Shown here: positions 22,215 through 35,551 of the stretch, piece by piece
Numbering within the stretch: the first letter of the stretch is position 1
Layout of the letters: each line of letters starts with the position of its first letter
Assembly (NCBI GenBank): GCA_036936605.1
Contig: JAUPFV010000003.1
Location: 107,269,278-107,333,277, forward strand
Source of the DNA: Limnanthes douglasii subsp. nivea
Taxonomy: Eukaryota; Streptophyta; Magnoliopsida; Brassicales; Limnanthaceae
Direction: 5' to 3'
Length of the DNA: 64,000 nt
The notes under the pieces: generated by a model
Seen by the model: only the letters and a program-made list of their open reading frames with translations
Database searches by the model: none
What the model was told of the DNA's origin: nothing
Position numbers and translations under genes: made by a program

Positions 22215-22860
22215 TATCTCTCGCTCTATACAGTAATCCTCGGCTTCCAGAGGTTGTCTGGGCTACTGGTAGCACTTTTTATTTTATTTAAACTGCAAAA
22301 AAAAAAAATTGAAATATTTTCACACCCTCCGGATTTTGATTTTAATATAGGAACTTCATTCTCATTTTTATTGTTAACCTTTAGTTCTGGATAAAATAAT
22401 AGGTCGCACAAGGTAACATCTATGCCTAACTCCTACTTTTTTTTTTAATTCAAATTTGTAAACCAAAAATATCTTATTTATTTTAACTAATTACAAAAAT
22501 TGGTTGTATTTTCTGTCAAAAAAAATAGCTAATTACAAAATTATTATTTAGCTAAAATTACTTTGGTTAAATGACCTGTTAAATTATATCGAGTTTTGTC
22601 AAAATCCACTAATATAATAACACCATGTGATATGTTCACAAATCATGTTATGTTTAACATCTAAGTGTCTAAACCTATTTTTAGAAACTTATATATAAAC
22701 ATGGGTCAATGTAGCTTCATCATCACATTTGATATACATAGGTGATATCATTTCGGGCCACAATGAAATTTTATATATCGGATTCCTTAGTCACTCAACT
22801 TCTTTACTAGATGTTGTTAATGCCACAAATTTAAATTTCATTGTTGAATCAGTTATACAA
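22215..22860. other. Upstream region of the PLP gene and AT-rich spacer
   Basis: The gene's promoter and 5' leader must lie here; no clear TATA box stands out. No other gene was found. Confidence 0.4.
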
Positions 22861-23989
22861 GTTTGTTTGTTGGATATATTCTAATGATGTACTTAGTCAT
22901 TGTCTTAAGACAGTCCAATTAATAAGTAATCGTGTTATTTATATAATTAAGAACTGGACTAATATGTCAGCATATATTGTGGAGGTAGAATTGTATATAT
23001 CGGGTTAAATTTAGGTCCAATGAATGTTTGATCCCAAATATTAAAACATAAAAATAAACATATAAGTTTAGAAACTAAATTGATCGGAAATTAATTTATT
23101 GGTTTATGGTCACCGACCGCAAAAAGGAACAAACGGGCATAATGTAATTAAGTTAAAGCTTAAATTTAATTGTATTATCTATATAAGTAAGGCGTGCATC
23201 TTTCGTATAATATTTATCTACCTCTTTCTTGGTTGGATTGACCATAAAAAAAACCTTACCTTCTTCTTTCTTTTAGATAGGGAAGGGATACAATAACAGG
23301 ATTATAGATCGATTCATAACGTAAGACAAGATTGAAAAGACTCAATTTTTTAGTAGATCTAGTAGATTAAGAGATGAGGATCAAGAACACGAATAACACA
23401 AAATGGGTTTTTTAATCAATTGTTACTAAGATGAACAACTTGACTACTAAGTTAATTATGCATATATCGGTACACACAATGGATGAATCATTATTTATGT
23501 ACACTGGATGTATTGAGCGAACCAATAGAATCATTCGATTGGTATGAAAGCTAAGGATTCCTTGTGAAGTATGGGGGATCAACCCAAAAAAGGATACCAT
23601 TGGTACTTAAAAAAATTAAGAATTATATTAATATTAATTTTTCAAACTCATAAATACATGTTCGTATGTTTGCATGTATTATTATCATTATATGTTATCT
23701 TTTATATGTATTATGTCACATTTAAGCACATTTAATTAAGTGTTATATGTGAGTGAGTATATATTTTATGTGTTGTGTGTTTAAATGTTATGTAGTTAAT
23801 ATTATTGGTTAAATCTCATTCGGAATAAGTCTCTCATGTTAGATGGGTCACACTTTAACCAATAAAAAATCTATATTAAGATGTTTCAAAAGTGTTATGA
23901 TTGAGCACTTATGGTTCCTAAATCCGCTCCCTAACAGAATCAAGTAATCATAATGAGATAAAATAGTTAAGCAATTAGGAAAGGTCTAA

Positions 23990-26900
23990 TAGGTTCTTCT
24001 TTCCCTAATGCACTAAAGGATCATAATTAATTTTCGCAGAGTTATCCCTACAGAGATTACCACCACTTTTGAGTTTTTCAAGGAAGTTAAGAAAATATTT
24101 TCTAAAAATGAGAAGTGAAGATGCAAAATTTGATGAACGAGATCTCCATCATAAAGTAACTGAGGCAATTGAGTTATCAAATATGAAACTCTTGGGATGT
24201 CTATGATGGTCATAAAGTTAAGGAAGATTAAGATAGATCTCACTGAAAAATGTTTGGTTGAGTTCATCTTTCAGTTATTTCCTACTAATTTTAAGAAAAT
24301 TTAACTACATGCGTGAGAAATAGACAATCAGTGAGTTGATCTCTCATGCTACACAAGAGGAGGAAATACTGAAAGGTGAACTGGTTTAGGTGAATGTGGT
24401 AATATTCAATAAGGTGGTAAGGCATAAGAGAAGTTTGTGGCAAATGATCTAGGTATGGTTTCAAATAATAACGACAAAATGAGTCGACTGATGGTCAATA
24501 TTTCTTCTGCAAAGATAAATGGTACATAAAAAAGGATTGCGAAAAGTACCAAGTTTTATATGAAAACCAAAGGTAATATTACAACTTTGGTATGTTCAAA
24601 AATTAATTTTGTTTCACTAGCAAAAAATACTTGGTGGGCTGATACGGCTACAACAATTTATGTGTGTATTTTTTTGCTGAATATGTTAAACAGTCGCGGT
24701 CTCAGTGAAGATGAAAGGTCCATCTACATGATGGAGGGAAAATTGTTTTAAGTTATAGATATATATGATTTTTATTCAAAAACTTTCATCAGATCTGTTT
24801 TAGTTTTGGAATATGTGTTTGTTTGTATCTTCTTTTAGAATTTTTTTTAATATATTTTCCTATTTTGGACAATATTTGTTACTTTTGTCTGTTGGGAAGT
24901 AATCAAATGATTATTTCCTCTAATATTGTGGTAGTTGATACTGGAATTTATAATTTAATGATAGATTATATTTGTTAGATACAATTGAGCATCATAATAT
25001 AACAATAAATACACTAATAACAAATAACTAGATTAATAAAACTAAAAATACAACTAATCTTTGGCACAAGAGCTTAGGTCATGTATCCAAAGTAAGGATA
25101 GATATATTTATTTTTTATTATTCAGATTTCAGTACTTGTATCAAATTTATCAAAGGTAAATAAACCAAAACGAAAAGTGCAAAAAGAGTCAAAGAAATAT
25201 TAGAAACTGATTCATATCGATATTTGTGGACAATTTCCAAAATCATTATGGAACAGAAAATGGTACTTCATATCATTTATAGATGACTTCTCCGTTACGG
25301 GTATATATACATTTTTCATGATAAATATGAAGCTCTAGACAAGTTCATAGCATTTAGGACCGCATTCGAAAAAAAACTCGATAAGAGCATTACATGCATA
25401 ATATCTTACTTTGGTGGTAAATACTATGGCAGATATGACATATCATATGGGAAACGTTAATTATTATTTTCTAGATGCCTAGAGAAGTGGGGCTTAGTAC
25501 CTCAATGTAAAATATATGGATCACTCAGCACGAATGTTGTATCTGAAAGGTGAAACTGTGCACTAAAGAACAGGATATGAAGTATGATAAGTAACTTAAC
25601 TCAACCACGTCTCTCTAGGTTGAAACCATCAAATATGAAGTTTACATTCTCAATAAATTTCTCACCAAGAAAACTTAAGACCCCATATAAGTTATGAACT
25701 ATGCACAAACCTACTTTAAACCATCTGCATATATATGGGTGTCCATATGAAGCGGAAAAATAAATTGGACCCAAAAAAATTAACTGTTCTTCATTAGTTA
25801 TTTTGAGTATTCAATGGGTTATAAATTTTATGATACTTCCATTGGTGGTATTTTTAAGATGGGAACAACAATTTTTCTTAAGGATGTTGAGATTAAGGGG
25901 GATCATTCAGGAAAAAATGTTCATTTTGTGGAATAATCTATAGATATTCATGACGGTGCTAACGAAGATACTTAAATATAAGAATATTGGGTTTTAATGC
26001 AAATCAATACAACACCGTTAGATCAAGAGGATGCTTACAATGAAACAAATGTTCAACTTGAGGGTTTTAGCCAGGATACAGATATGGTCTAATTAGAATA
26101 ATAAGCTACTCAAGATAATGTCAATCTTCCAAAAGTAAACAAAATAATATTGTTCATGAGGATCATAATCCACCACTTCAAGAAGTGCAACAAGAAGTAA
26201 TAGTGATTTTAAGAAGGTCCACGAGAAATAATAATAATATATCTTCGGACTATATAGTATATATCTTCAAGAATATAAAAAGTTATGTGTTAAAGTGTAA
26301 ACGATCCATCATCTTACAAAGAATCAATGAATAGTTCTAACTCTCAATTGTGTATTAACGCAATGAAAAAATAGTATAAATCAATACAATATAATGCGAT
26401 ATGAGAACTTGTTCCATTACCTGAAGGGAAAATGTGATTGGTTATAAATAGGTTCACAAAACCAAACACAATTATATGAAAAATGTAGAAATGCATAAAG
26501 CGTACCTTTTAGCAAAATGTTATATTCATCATGAAAAGAATTATTTTAAATAGACCTTATCTCTTGTATTTTTGAATGACTCATTTAGAACAATCGTTTC
26601 ATTAGTTGCACTTTTTTATCCGGAGCCTCGTCAAATGTATGTTAAGACCCTTTTTCTTCACGATGACATTAAAAAAAGATTTACATGGTACAACCTTAGC
26701 ATTTTGTAATAAGCGATTCAAAATCCATGGTATGCAAGCTTAAATAATCTATTTATAAGCTCAAACATGCTTATTGTCAGTGGTATCACAAGTTCGTTGA
26801 AGTAATAATATCATCTCGCTTTGAGATTAGCTCGGTCAAGGATCGTGTATACCATACGTTTAATGGGAGTAGGTTTATATTTTTGCTATTGTATATTGAT

Positions 26901-27835
26901 CACATACGACTTACTTCGAACAATAAATAATTTTTATATACTACAAACAAATTTATGGTGAAAAAATCGATATAAAAGATCTTGGTAATGCAATTTATGT
27001 GTTGGAAACCAAATTCATCGGGATCAATCTCACAAAATTCTAGAATTATCACATACATGGAGAGTATGTTGCAAAAATACATAATGGAAAATAGCAAACC
27101 CTTAAACACCTATGTAGCAAAAAATGACAAATTGAATATTGAACAATGTCCACAAATAAGACTTGAGTTTGATGAAATAGACAATTGGAGTTTAATGTAT
27201 GCTCAAATTTGTACAAGGTCGGACATTGTCTTTACTATCAATTTTATTGGTAAGATATTTAAGTAATCGTGGGAAAGATCATTGGAAGGCAGTTAAGAGA
27301 GTACTCTGATATTACCAAAGAACAAAAAGAAACATATTGACATATAAGAAGTTGGATAGTTTGGAGATCATTGAGTATTCTGATTCAAATCATGTTGGAT
27401 GTGCTGACACACTAAAGAGAAATTAGGGCAACATATTCATATTAGATGGGGTGCAATATCATGGAAAAGTGTAAAGCAACCAGTGTTTGCATCACCCACT
27501 ATGATAGCATATTTTTTTTTTGCATACTTTGAGACGTCTAACCAAAATTTGTTTTTGGACTACATGTTGTACAAGGGATAAAAGGTCCCATAGAATTGTA
27601 TACGACAAGAATTTCATAATACAATACTCTAAAAGTAACATGAGCTCGTGCAAGTCCCAAATATTGACATAAAGTTCATGTATGTTATAGAGAGAGCTAA
27701 GAGAGGTAATATAATTATACATCACATCGATACAAATTCCATAGTAGCGGATGCTCTTACAAAAGTAGTATTACCTAAGGTTTCCTTGGAACACACCATT
27801 AAGATTGATGTTGTTGATTTATATGATTGTTGATT
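23990..27835 (+). pseudogene. Copia gag-pol remnant
   Basis: Pieces of a copia polyprotein appear in order, riddled with stops and frameshifts. Gag is at about 24060-24330. The protease region is near 24625 (NTWWADTATTIYV, active-site triplet altered from D-[ST]-G). The pre-integrase LWHKSLGHVSKV is at about 25065. Integrase HTDICGQFPKS with FIDDFS is at about 25215-25290. Reverse transcriptase debris is at about 26480-27000, and the RNase H end is at about 27170-27830, with HHIDTNSIVADALTK (about 27720-27765). No long frame survives. This looks like the oldest of the three copia copies in the window. Confidence 0.82.
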
Positions 27836-28317
27836 TTAGTGAGAATTTTGTCATAAGAACCGTTTTATATTTGTAGTTTGATTGTTTACACTTTTATTTA
27901 TTACAATATGTATTCAATTAAAGTTCATTACACCCCTTAACTCATTAAGTAGATATTCACTTAGGTAAGACCAGTTAAGAATAAATTTATGTGATTACAT
28001 TTCATATTATTCTTATGGTACACACTATAATTAATTCATATAATTGATTGATGATAATAACATGATTATTGTTACGTCCAATTGCTGACATTGTGAGGAA
28101 AATGATTTAGTCATTTTTCGTTCATCTTCATGTATGAGATTGTTCAGTTCATCTAATAACAATAGAATTGGGATATCTATTAAGTAAATACATCTTTTAA
28201 GTATCATATGATAATACAAATAGGAGATTATTGGAAATTTATGGATGGATATGCTAATGATGTATTTAGTTATTATCATAGAATAATCCAATTAATAGGT
28301 TATCGGGTTATGTATAC

Positions 28318-28693
28318 TGATGAGTCCGGAATATTTGTCACTCACTGTAGAAACCGGACATGGGCAATTCGGATAAAAGTCACCCACTGAACCATCCGAA
28401 CTGGACAAAAGTACTAAAAACTAATCACCTTATGACTAATCTAATTGCTAATCTGCTTAATAAACTAATGGGTTTTTTGAATTTGACCCGGTTTCATAAG
28501 TTTGACCCAAAAGCTCATATGGCCCATAATTAAGGGTATAAATACCCAACCACTTTCATTAATGAGGCTAATGAACATTTAATACAACCATACAGCTTAA
28601 ATCTCTCACTACAAAACACCTAAACATTAAATACCTTTGAAACACCACAAAACACCTGACCAAATTACCCTCAGTCGAAAATAATCTACACCA
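28318..28693 (+). mobile_element. Solo LTR of the Tat (Ty3) family with TATAC target duplication
   Basis: It starts TGATGAGTCCGG and ends TCTACACCA. It shares order and motifs with the LTR at 8426-8833: GACAAAAGTACTAAAAA, GACCC(G/A), GGGTATAAATACCCAACCAC, TACCCTCAG. It is flanked on both sides by TATAC (28313-28317 and 28694-28698), the 5-bp duplication expected for Ty3 integration. No internal region remains, so it is the product of LTR-LTR recombination. It sits inside the right LTR of the 22.9-29.25 kb copia. Confidence 0.95.
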
Positions 28694-30216
28694 TATACAA
28701 TTATCAATTAGATTAATAGGTGAAAACCTATTATGGAGGTATAAGTTCAAAGGTTAAATTTGATTCTAATGAAATATTGAGATCAAATATTAACAGATAA
28801 GACTCGATTGATAAATTTAGTGACTAAATTTATAGAAATAAATTTAATGGGTTATGGTCATCGACCATAAAGCGAAATAAAGAGGTATTGTATAATTTAG
28901 TTAAAGATTATACCTAAATTAATAATCGATATAAGTAATACATGTGATAACATTCTTTCACCAATCAGACACTATTTAATTGGTCATTTCGTTGGTTAAA
29001 TTGACCATAAAAAACTATAGATTATTTTTTATAATCTCTTATGCGTGTTTCTATTCTAGTTCGATTAAGGATACAATAACAATATTATAGATCGATCCAT
29101 AACACAAAACAACATTGAAGGGGCTTAATCTGTCAATAGATTCAGTAGACTCAAACAAAGAGGATCAAGAGTAGAAAGATCAAAATGAGATTTACAGTCA
29201 GTCGTTTTTAGGATGAACAACTTGACTAGTAAGTTAGTTACACGTCTTATATCCTAGTAATATAATCAATAGGTACATGGTATAATTTGTTGTTTATGTA
29301 TTATACATGTATTTAACGAATCAATTTTTTTATCTTTTGGGTCAAAATGTTAAGTAATGTAAACACCTCTCAATTTTGACCTGCTGGATCAAAACTATGT
29401 ATCTATTGATGATACCTGAGTTTGACCTCTTCACCTGAAATTTTGTGGCCATCTAACAGCATTTTATTTCGGTCTATTAGGTTAAAATCATATGTTATTT
29501 TAGAGCCTATCATTTAGACATCCATGACTAAAATTTGATGTAAACTAGATATATCCACGAGTCGTTGAACATAACATTTTTGTGATAACTTTATTGTGTT
29601 GTAATTTTAACTTCTTTTTTTCTAACTATTTTCCTACGTATTGTTACTTTTATTAGTGACAATGATTCAAACCAAAATATTCAAGATCTAAAACAACTTT
29701 GATAACATCTTTGAATAAATAGTAGTATATAAAGATAGATTAAAAATTAACACCGTCGACGTTATAAGTGCTGACGATGAAGGATAATTTCATCCATACT
29801 GATCTTCGTTCCGTTGATAATTAGTTTTGTTATGGGCTTCAAGTTTCCTTTGGGTAATGTTGCACCTAATATCTTGTACTTTCTTATATGTAATTTTTTT
29901 ATTTGGATTTAACGAGTAATACTTCAATTTCATATCTTGCTCTTTATGTATGAGGTTGTAAACCTCTAAAGTGCGAAAACCTCTTTATAATCCCACCTAG
30001 AAAAACTCAAACACGTTATACGGTGACAATGGTGGGAGTACTTTATTTTTCCCGTAAATATAGTATACTATGCAGACCACAACATCGTAAAATCTTTTAC
30101 CCAAGTCATTCCTCAGCATCGACACTTTGTTAACAACCTGTGTCGAGCATTCATATTCTTCTTTACACCCAAGTATATTGTAAATTTAGGATTTAATAAC
30201 AATAATGATGGTTCAG

Positions 30217-30244
<28 letters not shown>
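30217..30244. repeat. (TA)n microsatellite
   Basis: About 14 TA units. Confidence 0.95.
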
Positions 30245-30249
<5 letters not shown>

Positions 30250-30997
30250 CGATTAACAAAATATAGGAAATAAATCAGTTTCCAACGCATGTTAGATAAT
30301 GTAATATACATTTCCAAATCATGACATTTGTCACGTAAAGACGATTCATGTCCGTAATCAAATTTTTTATTTTGTTTATTAATGAAATCCAAGTTTATGT
30401 TATAAATTTCACATATTAAAATTCCAAATTTGGCTGGTAAACCTTTAAATATATGCTCGTTAAATGATTAATTTTGAATTGTTAGCTTTAAAAACTCGTA
30501 TAATATTGAGCTATAAGCCGTGCATCAAAATATAATAAAAATATTATTAAAATGCATTTGTTGTCCATCAATGGAATCTTCAAGAATACTTTACTCAGAA
30601 ACGTGTATTTTTTCATCTCTCTTGTGAATGAGATTCTTGTTCACCTTACTCAACTATGATTTGGTAATAGAGAATAACACAAATGACTATTGTTTGGTTT
30701 TGTGTGGGAGGTAAAAAACCCAATACATAGGAACCGATCCTAGATAATCTCGCTCGATAAAGACTTCTCCTCGTCACGTGCATGACCCATCGAGATGATA
30801 TGATTCATATTTTACAAATAACTTCTTTAAAAATATAATAGTTCTTTATTTTCCCATGTTGCCTTCATTATGTCGTCAACTTTAGCAAAAATGAATCTTC
30901 AACCGTATTCTACTCCATAATGTAAGTCTAATATATATTTACTTGTTGAAAAAAGTTTTTATTTCTTGATACGGTTCACTACATTGTATATATAGAA

Positions 30998-31085
30998 AAA
31001 CCAATGTAACAATATGTTAACTACTTGTATATTAGGTTATATAGACAAACCAATGTAAAAATATGTTAACTACTTGTAGATTATG
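30998..31085. repeat. Short tandem duplication
   Basis: AACCAATGTAA(C/A)AATATG followed by TTAACTACTTGTA occurs twice, about 50 bp apart. Confidence 0.75.
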
Positions 31086-33939
31086 TTAGAGATAAGATTC
31101 ATTAAAGCAAACCACTAATGCATAAACATATGTTTAATTAAATGAAAATGAATTTATATTCGGATTGACAAATATAAACTAATTTCAATTGTGTGGGTCA
31201 AAATTAGTTGTCAAATAAGTTAACAAAATCCAATCTTTCAATCTAGTAAGTCAAAATCAGTTGTCATAACATAAATAGAAAGTATATTTAATTATGACCC
31301 ACCAGGTCGAATTTTTATATCCTTTTTATTTCTAGTTAGCTGAAATACACATAGTATTTTCTTTCAAATTTCGACCCAAACGGTCGAAGTATGAAGACAT
31401 TTTTCAATCCAAAATACATTTAATTGTGACCATATAGGTCAAAATCAATTATATTTTTTAATTTTAGAAAAAACAAATTTATTCATTTCCATTTTCTCAA
31501 ATTATGTATTAAATTATTTAACATTAATAAGAAAATTTTAATAGACATTGTAAATAAAAAGTTTGCAAAGTTGTGCAATCCAAAGCTTATCCCATTTCAA
31601 AAAATGTACATTTCAATAATAAAAGACAAACCAAAAGAAGCTTTTTGTTATATTTCCATTAACAACAATTTAAAAATACAATAACTAAAAAAGGAACACT
31701 TCAAAAAACAATACGTTATAAATATCAAAAAAATTATTTTGTACCACTTGGAACCTTAAGCTTAAGGTTGAGAAGCTTTGAAATATCTTGAAACAAATTG
31801 AATCTTCTTTTTAACCTCACTTAAAATTATAATTTTGAGGATCCTAGCATGTCTCAACATGAATTTTACTAAATCCTTAAACATGTTGTATCATCCAAAA
31901 TACAATGGGTAGAGCAATGGACATAAAACTAAGTTAGGTTTGAATTCACACAAAAGGATATTTCATGTGTCGAAGCACATTTATCTATCTTTTTGTCTAA
32001 TTTATACGACCAATCATTCACGAACAAAAAATAACAAAACGATGATTATGACTATTATTTTATTATTATCGGTACGAACTTACATTTATCTATAGTTTCT
32101 TTATATGAGGTGAGATTTGAAACAATTTTAGCAACCCACAAGAAGATATGCACCTATTTCTATCGTTAACTCATTATACTTCTTTAAAAATAACCATGTC
32201 GACATGTATTTGAGTTTCCATATTAATAAAAGCTTATATAAATAAATAAATTATACGAAATTAACTAAAATATTCAAAAGGGTATCAAAGGTTAGAAACA
32301 TATACTTCTACATAACCGTAACTGGTGGTAATCTTCTAAACATGTTGAAACTTCAATGAAACCTTTTTTATTGACTCTAATGATTCAAGTTCTTTTAATT
32401 GAATATTGATTTTGGATAAAGACGAACAAAAATCAATTCAAACTCTTGGAACTTTACAGATACATATAATGATTTGAGAGTAGATGCCAAATTTGCTTAA
32501 CACATTCCTCCTCTAGATTCTGATTGAAGGAAATTAATGATAATTTCCTTAAACTATTGTAGTCTAACTGAATATCACCTTCAAATATAAATGCTTTAAA
32601 CACGACTACTCAACACAAGGAATCCATATAATAATGAATATTTTGATCATTAGTTTTGATTAATTGCATTGGTAAAACCTTAAAAGATAGGAATAGTCGA
32701 TTAGAGAAAATAGGGAAAAAACGTAAGCTATCGTATATTTTGCATAATTATTGTAAATTATATTGTACAAAATTTCAAATTTTTAGATTTATCTTTCGAC
32801 CTTATGCTCTATTGCAAAATGAAGTCGTTGGTTAAGCCCAAATAAGCCGTGATATACCATATTGAATAGATTGAACTTTTGGAGTTTTATAGTATCATAC
32901 TGGGCTATGATATTCTCATTGATACTCAAATTTGATTCATGGATATCCTCTAATATGAGGATAAGACAAACTTAACATACGCTTCTATTATTACGACAAG
33001 ATATTGTTTATAGTAGTCTTTTTAGCGATGGCCAACAAACCGATGATATGCATGAAATGAGGTATAATAAGTCGAGAATCTTTATAGTGACTTCCTTCGC
33101 ACCTCTAAAGATAAATATTTAACAAATAACCAAGCCAAATGACCAAACCAAGTAATTTTGGGTATTGCTTGATCACGTGGGTATTGCTTCACATAGTTAC
33201 ACTTTTGATGTTGGATCTTTGTCATGTTCGGTTTTAGTGATAAGGGTAGTTGTCTGAAATCTAAAACCTTTTACTCTTTTGTTACTCAACCAATTATGTG
33301 AACCAGTGGTGATAAATTTTTGATAGGACACTTATTTTGATGTTAATCTAGCCAAATTGTGAGAGACCGGGGTAGCCAAAATATGAACTAATGGAGAGGT
33401 GAGAATAAGAAACTTAACAATTGTACAAATGATATCTTTTGATACTTAATCTTTAGGGAAATGTCACACTAGATACCTTCTCAACAAACTTATTATCATC
33501 TAGTACCCCAACTATTTTCTATGCCTACTAAATACCCATCTCACCAAACTAATTCCTTTCTATTATCCAGCTAATATTTCCCTTCGTGAAATACCCTCAA
33601 ATGTGCTTTATTCTCTTCTTTCCCTTCTTTTGTTATGCTTTTTACAAATAGAAGCTGTGTTTTTTTTCCAACTTTTGTTAGTTCATGGGTTTTCTTAGTT
33701 CCTTGTTTTTTTTTGTTTTCAAAGATTTCAAGTTTACTCTGTTTACATTAAAGTCTTGTTTTTGTTTAGACTTTGTTGAAACCAGTTTTTAAAAAAAAAT
33801 TCGAAGTCGAGATTTGGTACAAGTTCTCTAATGGCGTTTATAGCTTACCTGTGTTGTTGAAGACGATAGCTATACTTTACTGTTGCATGTAGCTTTATAT
33901 GCTATCTCGCACGATGTAGTTTTTAAATATTTTCATCCA

Positions 33940-34615
33940 TCTAGCTTCATAGGTACAACTCGTCTAGCGTCATAGTACGTGCATATCTAGCGTTAGAGTA
34001 CGGGATAATCTAGCGTCATATTACGGTTACATCTAGCGTCATAAGACGTTCACATCTAGCGTCATAAGACGTGCACATCTAGCATCATATGATATGTTAA
34101 TCTAGCTTCATATGCAGTGTCCATTTTCATCCATCTAGCGTCATAGGTACAACTCGTCTAGCGTCATAGTACATGCATATCTAGCGTTAGAGTACGGGCT
34201 AATCTAGCGTCATATTACGGTTACATCTAGCATCATAAGACGTGCATCATGCGAGATGTTCGTCTAATATGACGCTAAACGAGTTGTACTTATGACGCTA
34301 GACGAGTTGTTCCTTGACTATTACTATGACGCTAGACGATACCTGTACTGCGACGCTAGATGTTCCTTGACTATGACGCTAGACGATACATGTACTACGA
34401 CGCTAGATGTTCCTTGACTATGACGCTAAATGTTCATTGACTATGACGCTAGATGTTCCTTGACTATGACGCTAGACGTTCCTTGACTATGACGCTAGAC
34501 GTTCCTTGACTATGACGCTAGATGTTCCTTGACTATGACGCTAGATGTTCCTTGACTATGACGCTAGACGTTCCTTGACTATGACGCTAGACGTTCCTTG
34601 ACTATGACGCGAGTC
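33940..34615. repeat. Inverted array of a 23-bp repeat
   Basis: The left half (33940-34245) has about 13 units starting TCTAGCGTCATA. The right half (34262-34612) has about 15 units starting CTATGACGCTAGA, the reverse complement. Unit period is 23 bp in both. In the left half a block of four units is repeated in the same order, showing growth in blocks. A transcript across it would fold into a long hairpin. It lies inside the Mutator-like element. Confidence 0.92.
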
Positions 34616-34977
34616 ATTAACGTAATTCAGCGCGAGGCAAGTTTTTTTACTATGCATTGCGCGATTATACATTTTTCGATTAACAGTAGAGTGACTATTG
34701 GTGTCGCGAGTTATTAACAACATACATCGCGCGACATCATAGAGTTATAATGCATCTCTGCTACAAGTATGTAAACAACTATGTAAAAGCACACCATCAA
34801 ATCGAAACAGAGATTTAACATTTCATAAGGAAAGTAGAGAACATCAATACACTTCCAAAAAGAAAGGCCTACGGTTGCCCAGATTCCAAACCCTAATACT
34901 AAACGCACAAATGCTTTAGGGTTTAACAATTACAAACTCAAAAAACTACTACAAATTCAAAAGACAACCACAAACAG

Positions 34978-35325
34978 TTAACAATCTGAAGAGTTACCCT
35001 CCTCTTCACTGTCTTCGTCAGTCTCAGACTCATCTTCCTCTTCCTCCTCTTTATCGTCATCGTCTTCCTCGTCCTCCTCTTCTTCGTCCTCCTCTTCGTC
35101 GTCAGATGAATGCTTTGAATACTTCCTCAGAGTTATCTTCCTCCTTATCGTACCTTCGAGGCAGTTTCGACTAACGTTCAAAGCCTCCAATGGTGGTTAA
35201 TCTTTCAGACGACGAACTGGAGGTTCGACTTCGGGGATCACTTCGTATGCAGGTTCTTCTACAGTTGTAAGAGTTTGGAAGGTAAAAACGAGGCTGTCGA
35301 CAGGTTCGACAGGTTCCTTCAGGTT
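34978..35325 (-). pseudogene. Acidic ORF remnant inside the Mutator-like element
   Basis: The minus-strand frame runs from about 35325 to the stop at 34978-34980, with one in-frame stop at 35197-35199. The first part reads EPVEPVDSLVFTFQ and EPAYEVIPEVEPPV. It then becomes basic (GTIRRKITLRKYSK) and ends in about 35 almost uninterrupted Asp/Glu residues. No ATG start is visible downstream of the stop. I do not recognise the protein. It may be a captured host fragment or a relic of an element gene; an acidic tail of this kind is low-complexity, so similarity searches would be weak. Confidence 0.45.
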
Positions 35326-35551
35326 TCACTTACTTTCTATTTTTGCTCTTTTTTTAGTTTCTAAAAGTAACTGGGATTTGGGGTGAAGTGAAATTGAATA
35401 TAATAATAACCTACTTTCTCTTTCTTCTAGTAAGGGCTATTTTGGTAAAAATATAGTCCTCTTACTACTAGTCTAAGAGACTCATATTTGAGTACTTATT
35501 TGGGATTAGATACTTGAAAAGGTATTTATGGGTACTTTTCCCTAATCTTTA

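Larger units (their letters stand above)
22860..29255 (+). mobile_element. Decayed Ty1/copia element with long LTRs, hosting a solo Ty3 LTR
   Basis: About 600 bp at 22868-23460 and again at 28237-29250 are direct repeats flanking a copia gag-pol remnant, so these are LTRs. Shared blocks: GGATAT(A/G)TCTAATGATGTA, CCAATTAATA, GGTCA(C/T)CGACC, GATTGACCATAAAAAA, TTATAGATCGAT, and GGATCAAGA followed by AGATGAACAACTTGACTA. The right LTR is interrupted by a solo LTR at 28318-28693. Outer ends were not resolved; similarity may extend left of 22860. Confidence 0.8.
29256..33446. other. Long AT-rich stretch without genes
   Basis: I see no coding region on either strand. Minor features: a TA microsatellite (30217-30244), a ~58-bp tandem duplication (about 30998-31085), and scattered GGTCAAAAT(C/T)A / TTGACC(T/C) phrases (about 29340-29500 and 31195-31450) that may be eroded small transposon pieces. 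Confidence 0.5.
33456..35542. mobile_element. Non-autonomous Mutator-like element with 9-bp target duplication
   Basis: The 2,087-bp element begins GGGAAATGTC and ends GTACTTTTCCC. Perfect 9-bp direct repeats TAATCTTTA lie at 33447-33455 and 35543-35551, the length made by Mutator-type transposases. The ends are imperfect inverted repeats: GGGAAA-GT, then ATACCTT-TCAA within the first ~30 bp. There is no transposase inside. The interior holds a large inverted array of 23-bp repeats (33940-34615) and an acidic minus-strand ORF (34978-35325). Confidence 0.85.

Noticed and set aside
28317..28370. Hammerhead ribozyme (CTGATGAGTCC core) at the LTR start, as in retrozymes
   Set aside because: A short stem GTCCGG/CCGGAC can form, but the required GAAA after stem II and a cleavage-site strand are missing in both LTRs. 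The first C also belongs to the target duplication, not to the LTR.
33830..33900. Start of a gene at the ATGGCGTTTATAGC frame inside the Mutator-like element
   Set aside because: The frame closes after about 11 codons and no continuation with splice signals was found.
33940..34615. CRISPR-like array of regularly spaced repeats
   Set aside because: Units are contiguous 23-bp tandem repeats without unique spacers, inverted in the second half, and inside a plant Mutator-like element.
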